From NCBI RefSeq assembly GCF_019797745.1, contig NZ_VOSI01000001.1:494928-558927 (forward strand): a DNA stretch of 64,000 bases, written 5' to 3'. A program made the translations under genes and the position numbers. The stretch's first letter is position 1, and each line of letters starts with the position of its first letter. Shown piece by piece: positions 53,103-61,398 of this stretch. This DNA comes from Edaphocola aurantiacus. GTDB taxonomy: Bacteria; Bacteroidota; Bacteroidia; Chitinophagales; Chitinophagaceae. The notes below the pieces were generated by a model. The model had not been told where the DNA came from and made no database searches. It saw only the letters and a program-made list of their open reading frames with translations.

Positions 53103-54647
53103 ATGGGATGTGGAAGTTGTGGTGTATCCACCGACAACGGAAAACCCTCTGGCTGCCAGAGTAATGGCGGATGCAGTTCGGGTGGATGTAACCGTTTAAA
53201 TGTATTTAATTGGCTGGCAGAAATTCCATTGAGCGATTTCGGAAAGCCATATAACATAATAGAAGTCAGCTTTAACCAGGGAAGCCGTAAAGACTATTTC
53301 AAAAATAACACCAATACTATTTTCCATAAAGGGGAAATGGTCACTGTAGAAGGCGTTGGTGGTTATGATGTTGGCGAAATCAGTCTGACCGGAGAATTGG
53401 TCAAGCTGCAATTAAAAAAATACTCCGTTACAGAAGAGGCTGTCGAAAAGAAAGTCCTGAGGGCTGCTACTCCTTCTGATCTGGATGCTCATCATCATCA
53501 GAAAGCGACAGAGAAAGAAACACTGATCCGTTCCCGCGCTATTGCCAAACAGGTAAACCTGGAGATGAAAATCGCTGAAGCGGAATGGCAGGCAGACGGG
53601 AAAAAAGTTACTTTTTTCTACACTGCCGATGCCCGTGTCGATTTCCGTGAGCTCATCAAGGTATACGCGAGCGAATTCAAAGCTAAAATTGAAATGCGCC
53701 AGATCGGTGCCCGCCAGGAAAGCGCCAAAGTTGGTGGTATCGGTTCCTGTGGACGCGAACTATGTTGTAGTTCATGGTTATCAGATTTCAAAACAGTCAA
53801 TACAACTGCTGCCCGTTACCAGAACCTTTCTATCAATCAGACCAAATTATCCGGACAGTGTGGCCGCCTGAAGTGTTGCCTTAACTACGAGCTGGATACC
53901 TATATGGATGCCCTGAAAGGGTTCCCTCCAAATGCGGAGAGTATTGAACTACAGCAAGGCAAAGCATTCCTGCAGAAGAAAGATATTTTCAAAAACCTGA
54001 TGTGGTACAGCTTCTCCGGCAGCAATAAACAATATCCGCTGACGATTGAGCGTGTACAGGAAATTTTGACTCTGAATGCCAAAGGTGAAAAACCAGAAGA
54101 ACTGGAAGCAGTAGAAATACAGGTGAAGAGCAAAGATCCGGAGAAAAGTGTAGATATGGGCTTTGTTAATGATGTAGGACAGATCAAACTGTCTTCGTTA
54201 AAAGGCAATAACAACAATAAAAAACGTAAGAAAGGCGGACAAGGATCTGAGCAGAAAAATAAAGCCGGCGAGCAAAATAACCGCAATAATAATCCGAAAG
54301 GAGAAGCGAAAGCCGGACCAAATCAGAACCAGAATCCAAACCGGAATAACAATACGAATAAACCCAAAGGCAATAAACCTAATCAGAAACAGGCCCAGGG
54401 TAATAATAATACCAATAATCCAGAACAAGGCAGCCCAAAACCTGCTCCTCCAAAACAGCAAACTGCCCCACAACAGCAGAAAACTAATCAGAATCCGGAG
54501 GGGCAGAAGAACAGGAATGCTGATGCCCAGCAGAAAAGAGAAGGCGGACAACCTAAAAAGCAACATAAGCCCAACAGGCCAAAACCGAATCCTAATCCTG
54601 GACCAAACCCTAATCCTAACCAGGATAACAGTAACAAATCATCTTAA
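53103..54647 (+). CDS. ricT: RicT/PSP1-domain protein with long Asn/Lys-rich tail
   Basis: 514 aa. The N-terminus is Cys-rich (MGCGSCGVSTD, CQSNGGCSSGGC). The PSP1 domain (about 165-290) carries ARVDFRELIKVYASEFKAKIEMRQIGARQESAKVGGIGSCGRELCCSSW and GQCGRLKCCLNYE, the cysteine motifs that bind Fe-S clusters in the Bacillus RicAFT complex, where RicT affects RNase Y and RNA maturation. From about residue 365 to the end the chain is low complexity, built of N, K, P, Q and G. The tail length is unusual compared with Firmicute RicT. Confidence 0.9.
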   Translation: MGCGSCGVSTDNGKPSGCQSNGGCSSGGCNRLNVFNWLAEIPLSDFGKPYNIIEVSFNQGSRKDYFKNNTNTIFHKGEMVTVEGVGGYDVGEISLTGELVKLQLKKYSVTEEAVEKKVLRAATPSDLDAHHHQKATEKETLIRSRAIAKQVNLEMKIAEAEWQADGKKVTFFYTADARVDFRELIKVYASEFKAKIEMRQIGARQESAKVGGIGSCGRELCCSSWLSDFKTVNTTAARYQNLSINQTKLSGQCGRLKCCLNYELDTYMDALKGFPPNAESIELQQGKAFLQKKDIFKNLMWYSFSGSNKQYPLTIERVQEILTLNAKGEKPEELEAVEIQVKSKDPEKSVDMGFVNDVGQIKLSSLKGNNNNKKRKKGGQGSEQKNKAGEQNNRNNNPKGEAKAGPNQNQNPNRNNNTNKPKGNKPNQKQAQGNNNTNNPEQGSPKPAPPKQQTAPQQQKTNQNPEGQKNRNADAQQKREGGQPKKQHKPNRPKPNPNPGPNPNPNQDNSNKSS

Positions 54648-54684
54648 TCATTAATTTTATAACCTTTAAACAAACATTAAAAAC

Positions 54685-55953
54685 TTGCTAGTTTACAAAT
54701 TTGGTGGCGCATCCATTGCCACTCCCGAGAGAATGACCGAATTGCTTCCTATTATCGCGGAAGCCAACAAACCACTTTTAGTAGTTGTGTCTGCCTTAGG
54801 TAAGACCACTAATGCTTTAGAAGACGTTGTCAAGGCCGCATTCAAGGGAGATAAACGAAAGACCAGCGAGTTGATAAAGCAGTTAGAGGATCAACATGAT
54901 GAGTACTGTGCAGCCTTACTGCAAGGCGAAGCTCTGGACACAGTAAAGGCGGAACTACACCTTATTTTTACCGAAATGCAGTGGGCGGCAGATACGGCAA
55001 CCCAATACGCATTCGATTATGTATATGACCAGATCGTATGCCTGGGAGAGCTATTGTCGACTACTATCTTCAACAGCTTCCTTAATAGCCGTCAGGTGCC
55101 AAGTGCCTGGGTAGATGCCCGTGATATTGTACGCACAGATAATACGTACCGTGATGCACAGGTTGATGAAGCGTATACTACAAAACAGGTAAAGGAGAAA
55201 GTCCTGCCCCTGTTTCAGCAATACCAGGTAGTCGTTACTCAAGGCTTTATCGGTTGTACAGATGAGAACTACTCTACTACCCTGGGTCGTGAAGGTTCCG
55301 ACTATTCAGCTGCATTATTTGCCAGCATGTTACCGGCCAACAGCGTTACCATCTGGAAAGATGTAGAAGGTTTATTAAATGCCGATCCTAAATTATTTGC
55401 CAATACAGAGAAGATCCAGCAGATCAGCTTCTATGAAGTGATTGAAATGGCCTATTATGGTGCACAGGTTATTCACCCTAAAACCATTAAGCCACTGCAT
55501 AATAATGGGATACCATTATATGTAAAATGCTTCCTGGACAGAAGCCTGAAAGGCACTGTTATCAAAAATGAAGTAGAAACGGCTTATCCACCGATCATTG
55601 TATTGAAGAAAAACCAGATCTTACTGAAAGTAACCAGTAAAGATTACTCCTTCGTTACAGAAGACAAACTGAGTGAATTATATACAATCTTCCACCAGCA
55701 TAAAGTAAAAATCAATCTTTTACAGAATGCTGCGATCAGTCTGATTGCCTGCGTAGATAATAATCCGGCTAAGATCGAACCATTGATTTCCGATCTTTCC
55801 CTGAATTACCAGATCCGCAGAAACGAGGATGCCGAATTGCTGACCATCCGTCACTATAACGATCCTACGTTTGAGCGATTGACTAAAGACCGCAAAGTAT
55901 TACTGGAGCAAAAATCCAGGATCACCGTACAAGCGGTAATGAGTAATTTCTAA
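54685..55953 (+). CDS. lysC: Aspartate kinase
   Basis: First step of the aspartate pathway to lysine, threonine and methionine. 422 aa. Kinase domain with YKFGGASIATPERM (4-17), VVTQGFIGCTDENYSTTLGREGSDYSAALFA and the KDVEGLLNADPK loop; C-terminal ACT regulatory domains from about residue 300. The start is TTG at 54685: the conserved V-x-KFGGAS begins right after it and no ATG is upstream. The gene is not fused to homoserine dehydrogenase. Confidence 0.95.
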   Translation: MLVYKFGGASIATPERMTELLPIIAEANKPLLVVVSALGKTTNALEDVVKAAFKGDKRKTSELIKQLEDQHDEYCAALLQGEALDTVKAELHLIFTEMQWAADTATQYAFDYVYDQIVCLGELLSTTIFNSFLNSRQVPSAWVDARDIVRTDNTYRDAQVDEAYTTKQVKEKVLPLFQQYQVVVTQGFIGCTDENYSTTLGREGSDYSAALFASMLPANSVTIWKDVEGLLNADPKLFANTEKIQQISFYEVIEMAYYGAQVIHPKTIKPLHNNGIPLYVKCFLDRSLKGTVIKNEVETAYPPIIVLKKNQILLKVTSKDYSFVTEDKLSELYTIFHQHKVKINLLQNAAISLIACVDNNPAKIEPLISDLSLNYQIRRNEDAELLTIRHYNDPTFERLTKDRKVLLEQKSRITVQAVMSNF

Positions 55954-55967
55954 AGAAATATATCTTA

Positions 55968-56018
55968 TTATTATACATAAAGAGGGCTGTCAATGACAGC
56001 CCTCTTTATGTATAATAA
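55968..56018. terminator. 25-bp perfect palindrome between lysC and pafA
   Basis: Arms 55968-55992 and 55994-56018 with one central base. Pairing continues 14 bp beyond the GC-rich part. Confidence 0.82.
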
Positions 56019-56029
56019 CTCGTTTGATT

Positions 56030-57658
56030 TTACTTCAACACTTCCGTGATCGGCGTACCAATGCTGGCATTCGGTGCCTGAATGTGTAACAGAGCAGCAA
56101 TAGTAGCAGCAATATCCGTCATATGATACGGTTGTACACTAGCCCCTTTCTTAATACCCCAGCCATAAAACACCAGTGGAATATGTGCATCATAAGGGTT
56201 CCAGCTACCGTGTGTGGTACCAGTACCACCGTAGCCGCTGTAGTGGCCCGGCTCCAGGATCACCTGCAGGTCTCCGCTACGTTTACGGTTATAGCCATTT
56301 ACGGCCATCTGCCATAATGGTTCCGGCAGCACATGTCCGTCCCTATCTTTCATGTCCAGGACATAAGCAACATGCTCTACCTGCTCCATAATATGCTTAG
56401 CAGCCTCACTCACTGCTTCAGCATCCAGCTTATGACGTGTGATAACCGCCTCATTGAAGTATACCTGGTAGTTCTCAAATACAGCAATGCTATCAGCATT
56501 AAAATGCTTTTTCAATTCCTCATTCAACAGTTTACCCACTTTTCGGGAATCAAAGTTCTGGCCCGGTATACGCTGATCTTTTAAGAAGGTCACATTATGC
56601 GCCCCCCCATGATCGGCAGTCAGGAATACCGTGTAATTACCTTTACCTACCTGTTTGTCCAGGTATTGCAGGAACAATTCCAGCTCCTTATCCATACGTA
56701 GGTAGCAATCTTCCACTTCGATCGCATTAGGTCCGTACATATGTCCTATATAATCGGTACTGGAAAAACTGATTGCCAGGAAATCAGTGATATCATCTTT
56801 ACCCATCTGCTCACCTGCAATGGCCGCCTCACCCATTAACCGGGTCAGCGTATTGCCCCATGGTGTGGTACGGATAATACCACGATCCTTACCGGAAAAT
56901 TGTGCCAGTTTATGCGGGAACACAGGAGCAGTTCCCCCTTTCAGATTCCCTTCATAGGCGTTATTATCAGCAGTACTTTGCACATAAGTATTTATAGGAT
57001 ATAGCGTGCTCCAGTCCTGTAGTAACAGGCTATCCGTACAGTTCCGTCCATTAAAAGCTTCTACCCAGGCCGGTAATTTATCTGTATAGAAAGTGCTGGT
57101 AATGAATTTTCCATCCTTACCATCAAACCAGTAAGCACCCGAAGCGGTATGTCCTGCAGGCAGGATCGAGCCTCTGTCTTTCAGCGATACCCCCACTGTC
57201 TTCGCACGGAAATTGGTAGCAAGTCTTAATTCATCTGTAACCGTTGTGGCCAGCAGATTTCTAGGGCTCATTTTACCGGCATCGCTCTGGTTACCGACAC
57301 TGCTTACCGCATCATCATCAGTACAATAAACCTCCTTACCAGTACGTTTATCGATCCATTCGTTAGCCGCTATACCGTGCAGCGCGGGTACAGACCCGGT
57401 ATAGATACAGGAGTGGCCTGGCGCAGTATATGTGGGTAGGTAATTGATGGTAGTATTTTCACAGGTAAATCCTTCAGATAACAGACGCTTGAAGCCCCCT
57501 TTACCATAACGGTCTGCATAACGGTATAGATAATCCCATCGCATCTGATCCAGTACAATACCAACAACCAGTTTGGGTCTCGGTGGCTCCTGAGCCATGG
57601 CCGGTTTCACGATGGCAGAAGCCAGCACAGCAGCAACTAATATCTTCTTAAAATTCAT
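56030..57658 (-). CDS. pafA: Alkaline phosphatase PafA type
   Basis: 542-aa secreted phosphomonoesterase (signal peptide 1-22, AMAQ). Key residues of the PafA family are seen: nucleophile Thr78 in LPTYTAPGHSCIYTG, Lys160 and Arg162 in SLKDRGSILPAGH, and metal ligands in LDQMRWDY, SSTDYIGHMYGP and TADHGG. PafA of Elizabethkingia and Flavobacterium is active without phosphate starvation and lets cells use organic phosphates. Monocistronic, convergent with lysC. Confidence 0.93.
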   Translation of the reverse strand: MNFKKILVAAVLASAIVKPAMAQEPPRPKLVVGIVLDQMRWDYLYRYADRYGKGGFKRLLSEGFTCENTTINYLPTYTAPGHSCIYTGSVPALHGIAANEWIDKRTGKEVYCTDDDAVSSVGNQSDAGKMSPRNLLATTVTDELRLATNFRAKTVGVSLKDRGSILPAGHTASGAYWFDGKDGKFITSTFYTDKLPAWVEAFNGRNCTDSLLLQDWSTLYPINTYVQSTADNNAYEGNLKGGTAPVFPHKLAQFSGKDRGIIRTTPWGNTLTRLMGEAAIAGEQMGKDDITDFLAISFSSTDYIGHMYGPNAIEVEDCYLRMDKELELFLQYLDKQVGKGNYTVFLTADHGGAHNVTFLKDQRIPGQNFDSRKVGKLLNEELKKHFNADSIAVFENYQVYFNEAVITRHKLDAEAVSEAAKHIMEQVEHVAYVLDMKDRDGHVLPEPLWQMAVNGYNRKRSGDLQVILEPGHYSGYGGTGTTHGSWNPYDAHIPLVFYGWGIKKGASVQPYHMTDIAATIAALLHIQAPNASIGTPITEVLK

Positions 57659-57791
57659 GTTCAGCTAATTAGGCTGCAAATTTCCGAAATATTTGGCTAC
57701 CGTGAGTATTATCTAATTCTTAAAGCAACTGTAAGAACATTTGCCTGATGTCCATTTAACACTTATTTTCGGCATAAATATTAATCAAATA

Positions 57792-58931
57792 ATGCCCGCA
57801 CCTAAACGTTTGAAGATCGGAGAAGGAAAGATCAGTGGATTTGTTTCTATTTTTCTGTCTATACTGTCCCTCGGAGGAGTCTTATGTTTCCGCTTCCCAG
57901 AAAGACTGACCACACCTGAATTCAGGGAATTATATACAGGAGAAAGCATGGCAACCCTCATAGCAGCTGTAATTATCGCTTCCTTTTTCTTTGCCTTGCT
58001 AAGCCTGGTATTGAGTAAAAAGATAAAATGGCCGCTCATAGGTTCTTCCATTGCCGGCCTGGCCGTATTGCTCGGCGCTTTTGCCGTAGAAGGCAGGGCT
58101 GTAGATAAGACGGCATGGCATTTCGGACTAGACTGGATGCTGCTGGATCTGTTATTGATGACCGTTATTTTTATTCCTTTGGAATTATTTTTTCCTAAAA
58201 GAACAGACCAGACCAAATTTCATGAAGAGTGGCGTACCGACCTGGTATACTTTGTCATCAGCCATTTATTCATACAGTTTTTCGGAGTCATTACCCAAAA
58301 ACCAGCCGTACTGTTTTTCGGGTGGATAGGCTTGGACAAGGTACACCTCTGGGTACAAAACCTGCCTTTCATAGCCGGCTTATTTCTGGCGTTTTTCAGC
58401 ACAGACCTCTTCCAGTACTGGGCACATCGCATATTCCATAACCATGTGTATTTATGGCGTTTTCATTCCGTGCACCACTCCACCAAAAACATGGACTGGC
58501 TGGCAGGAAGCCGTACGCACTTTATAGATATTTTCTTTACCCGCGCCATGACCTTTATTCCTTTATATATACTGGGGTTTCCGGAATCGGTATTTAATGT
58601 ATATATTATTTTTGTGGCCATCCATGCAGTATTGATCCATGCCAATACCCGCATCAATTTTGGCCCGTTGAAATATATTTTTGCAACCCCGCAATACCAT
58701 CACTGGCACCATTGTGAAGATCCGAAACATTACGGAAAGAACTTTGCAGCCATCTTCCCTTTTATTGATATGATATTCGGAACCTATTATCTGCCCGGCA
58801 ATAAATGGCCCGAAAGTACCGGTGTGCTGGAGGGCGAATATCCAAAAGGGTTCATCAAGCAAAGCGTTTATCCTTTTACGAAAAGCCCATTTGATAATGA
58901 TCTGAACATGTCTGAGCGTAGTGAACGCTAA
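57792..58931 (+). CDS. Fatty acid hydroxylase / sterol desaturase family membrane protein
   Basis: 379 aa with about 7 hydrophobic segments. The di-iron histidine clusters are HRIFHNHVYLWRFHSVHHS (about 219-237) and, after membrane segments, HANTRIN and YHHWHHCE (about 287-320). Members hydroxylate or desaturate lipids (sterols, ceramides, carotenoids) using O2. A lipid modification in the inner membrane is likely; the substrate is unknown. ATG 57792 starts a soluble basic segment before the first helix. Confidence 0.88.
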   Translation: MPAPKRLKIGEGKISGFVSIFLSILSLGGVLCFRFPERLTTPEFRELYTGESMATLIAAVIIASFFFALLSLVLSKKIKWPLIGSSIAGLAVLLGAFAVEGRAVDKTAWHFGLDWMLLDLLLMTVIFIPLELFFPKRTDQTKFHEEWRTDLVYFVISHLFIQFFGVITQKPAVLFFGWIGLDKVHLWVQNLPFIAGLFLAFFSTDLFQYWAHRIFHNHVYLWRFHSVHHSTKNMDWLAGSRTHFIDIFFTRAMTFIPLYILGFPESVFNVYIIFVAIHAVLIHANTRINFGPLKYIFATPQYHHWHHCEDPKHYGKNFAAIFPFIDMIFGTYYLPGNKWPESTGVLEGEYPKGFIKQSVYPFTKSPFDNDLNMSERSER

Positions 58932-58941
58932 AAGGCAAAAA

Positions 58942-58997
58942 ACAATACAAATAAAGAGGCCTTCGATCATGATCGAAGGCCTCTTTATTTGTATTGT
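58942..58997. terminator. 56-bp perfect palindrome (28-bp arms, no spacer)
   Basis: Arms 58942-58969 and 58970-58997 are exact reverse complements with no central base, between two convergent genes. Confidence 0.82.
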
Positions 58998-59019
58998 ATA
59001 TAAATCGCTTTAGAAGCGT

Positions 59020-59859
59020 TTATTTCATTGGTTCTTGTTGTGCCAGCTGCACATCACGCTCAACCACTGTATGCTCGCCTGTGATTGCTTTACCATCCTT
59101 ATCCAGCAGTTCCAGCTTCACTTTCATCGTGCCCATAGGAGCATTCTGAATGAATTGCGGCTCCCAGCTATTGATCATAAAAGTATTGCCATTAATAGTA
59201 GCTCTTACTTTATCACCAGCTTCAGATAAGGTCGTATTGTACACATAGAAATCCAGCAGTACATTCTTCGTATCATTCCCTACATAATCTCCTTTAGGTC
59301 GGCTGTAGAAGATCATTGGAGTAGTCGGATTTTCCAGTTTCTTATATGTCCCTTTCGCATCAATCGCAAAGCGCAGCAGGATACCTGCATTTTTACCTTT
59401 TACAGACTCATGGTAAGAGCGGGAAAGGAAAGACATAACATCATGCTGAGAATTTACCGCAACGGTAAAGGTATGCTTAGGCTCATATAAAGCTGTGTAT
59501 GGCTTATTATCCAGGATAAAGTGAATATGCTGACCCTGGGCAGAATTGTTACACTCTTTAGATACAGCAGCTTCAGTTTGTTTTTTCAGTTCGTAATTCG
59601 CTACGGTATAATTAATCGTAACTTTTACAGAATCCTTGCCCACCGGCTCTGTGCTTACATCTTTGATCGACAATGCCGCATCAGGAAAGTCTGGAGAGGC
59701 CGGCACCGGTGCAATCTTAACGGTTTTCTCTGGAGTAACGGTTTCCACCGTATCCGCCGTCTTTGCATCAGTCTTATCGGTTTCTCCTCCTTTACAGGAA
59801 GCCAGCAGCATAAATCCTAATGATAAACATGTGGCAGGCAGTATGTAATATTTTCTCAT
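59020..59859 (-). CDS. Lipoprotein of unknown function
   Basis: 279 aa. Lipobox LLASC with Cys22, then a Thr/Lys/Val/Asp-rich linker (23-60). The folded part (about 62-279) has beta strands and motifs HIHFILDNKPYTALYEPKHTF and RSYHESVKGKNAGILL; the HIHF/DN pattern recalls small cupredoxin-like or DUF4399-type domains, though no family is assigned with confidence. Its own promoter lies at 59885-59892; convergent with the hydroxylase-family gene. Confidence 0.7.
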   Translation of the reverse strand: MRKYYILPATCLSLGFMLLASCKGGETDKTDAKTADTVETVTPEKTVKIAPVPASPDFPDAALSIKDVSTEPVGKDSVKVTINYTVANYELKKQTEAAVSKECNNSAQGQHIHFILDNKPYTALYEPKHTFTVAVNSQHDVMSFLSRSYHESVKGKNAGILLRFAIDAKGTYKKLENPTTPMIFYSRPKGDYVGNDTKNVLLDFYVYNTTLSEAGDKVRATINGNTFMINSWEPQFIQNAPMGTMKVKLELLDKDGKAITGEHTVVERDVQLAQQEPMK

Positions 59860-59884
59860 AACAACATATAATTAGTGGTTAACA

Positions 59885-59892
59885 CAAAAGTA
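59885..59892 (-). promoter_or_regulatory. -7 box TACTTTTG of the lipoprotein gene
   Basis: Exact TAnnTTTG match 26 bases before the ATG at 59859. Confidence 0.6.
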
Positions 59893-59947
59893 AGTGAAAA
59901 GTATACTCCATTATCTTTAAATATTTGTAAATATAGCCATTCGGAAA

Positions 59948-59980
59948 TTTGTAATGCTTATAATAATTTGAGTACTTTTG
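59948..59980 (+). promoter_or_regulatory. Promoter of yicC-gldH
   Basis: -33 TTTG (59948-59951), 21-base spacer and -7 box TACTTTTG (59973-59980), 22 bases before the yicC ATG. Confidence 0.6.
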
Positions 59981-60002
59981 TTCCTCAAAACATAGTACAC
60001 AT

Positions 60003-60881
60003 ATGATATACTCCATGACCGGCTTTGGTAAAGCAGAAGGACATACAGGAAATAAAGAAATTATTGTAGAGCTGAAATCGCTGAATGGTAAGCAATTTGA
60101 GATTACGAATAAATTAAACCCATTATTGAAAGCTTACGAAGCAGATATCCGGAAAATCGTTTCCAGACAACTGAAGCGTGGATCTGTAGATATCGCCATA
60201 TTTGTAAAACAGGATGGCGCAGCCAAGCCGATGAAAATCAATACCAGCCTGGCGCAGTCCTACTATGCTTCTATAAAAGAAATCTCATCTGCACTAGGTC
60301 TTGCTGAAGAACAGATATTACCTACACTAATGCGCCTGCCGGAAGTAGTAGCGCCGGAAGCGGAGAGTGTAACAGAAGAAGACTGGGCTGTGATTGAGCG
60401 CCTGGTAACCACTGCTGCAGACCAACTGGTGAATCACCGTATGGTTGAAGGAAAACCTATCGGTACCGATCTGCTGGAGCGTATTGATCAGATCGAAAAA
60501 TTACTGATCCAGGCCGAGGTACATGAGCCAAGACGTATCGAGCGCATTAAAGAGCGCCTAGTTACTATGCTGGAAGAATGGGTGGGTAATGACAAATGGG
60601 ATGCTAATCGCCTGGAGCAAGAGCTGATCTACTATATTGAAAAAATAGACATTTCTGAAGAAAAACAAAGACTGAGAGCCCACTGTAATTACTTCAAAGA
60701 ACTGGCTGAAACAGCAGGACCTGAAGGCATTGGCAAAAAACTGGGATTTGTACTACAGGAAGTAGGTCGTGAAATCAACACCCTGGGTTCAAAAGCCAAT
60801 GATGCAGCTATGCAGCAGATCGTTGTACAGATGAAAGATGAGCTGGAAAAAGCGAAAGAACAGGTATTGAATATTGTATAA
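60003..60881 (+). CDS. yicC: YicC family endoribonuclease
   Basis: 292 aa. The conserved N-terminus MIYSMTGFGKAEG and C-terminal DUF1732 part (GKKLGFVLQEVGREINTLGSKANDAAMQQIVVQMKDELEKAKEQVLNIV) are complete. E. coli YicC is a hexameric endoribonuclease acting on the small RNA RyhB. In other Bacteroidota it often precedes gmk; here gldH follows after 10 bases. Confidence 0.94.
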   Translation: MIYSMTGFGKAEGHTGNKEIIVELKSLNGKQFEITNKLNPLLKAYEADIRKIVSRQLKRGSVDIAIFVKQDGAAKPMKINTSLAQSYYASIKEISSALGLAEEQILPTLMRLPEVVAPEAESVTEEDWAVIERLVTTAADQLVNHRMVEGKPIGTDLLERIDQIEKLLIQAEVHEPRRIERIKERLVTMLEEWVGNDKWDANRLEQELIYYIEKIDISEEKQRLRAHCNYFKELAETAGPEGIGKKLGFVLQEVGREINTLGSKANDAAMQQIVVQMKDELEKAKEQVLNIV

Positions 60882-60891
60882 AATCAAGGAC

Positions 60892-61398
60892 ATGAAATTA
60901 TTGCTGCAAAAATATTTTAAATCATTACCGGTCATTGCGATTACATTGCTGGCAGCCTGTGGAAAGCCTGCAGAAACAGCTTACCAGAAACAGGTAGGTA
61001 TTCCCGGGGCTAAGTGGGATTATAAATTCCAGCCGGAATTCCAGTTTGATATACCCGACACAACGGCAAAATATAAAGTATACCTGATCCTGCGTCATGA
61101 TGCGGCCTTCCCTAATTCTAATATATGGGTAAGGTTTAAAACCAAACAACCGGAAGCAAAACAATTTGATGCAGGCATTCGCATAGAAGCGCCGCTGGCA
61201 GCAACAGACGGCCAATGGCTGGGCTCAGATATCGGCTCTATCTATGAACATAAAATATTGTTGAAACCAGGAAAAGACTATCCGAAGTTTTCTAAAACGG
61301 GAACGTATACGGTAAAACTGGAACAGATCATGAGAGAGAATCCGCTACCCTCCGTGATTAACATCGGGCTGCGTGTCGAGCGGCTGGATCTTAAATAA
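60892..61398 (+). CDS. gldH: Gliding motility lipoprotein GldH
   Basis: 168 aa. Lipobox LLAAC with Cys23. The mature protein fits GldH: a W-x-Y strand, then FQFDIPDTTAKYKVYLILRHDAAFPNSNIWVRFKT and DGQWLGSDIGSIYEHKILLKPG. GldH is needed for gliding and chitin use in Flavobacterium. It starts 10 bases after yicC. Its last 54 bases overlap, tail to tail, the end of the gene on the opposite strand (61345-61398). Confidence 0.85.
   Translation: MKLLLQKYFKSLPVIAITLLAACGKPAETAYQKQVGIPGAKWDYKFQPEFQFDIPDTTAKYKVYLILRHDAAFPNSNIWVRFKTKQPEAKQFDAGIRIEAPLAATDGQWLGSDIGSIYEHKILLKPGKDYPKFSKTGTYTVKLEQIMRENPLPSVINIGLRVERLDLK

Noticed and set aside
60874-60891. Upstream in-frame TTG as gldH start
   Set aside because: It lies inside yicC and would add residues before a lipoprotein signal that fits ATG 60892.
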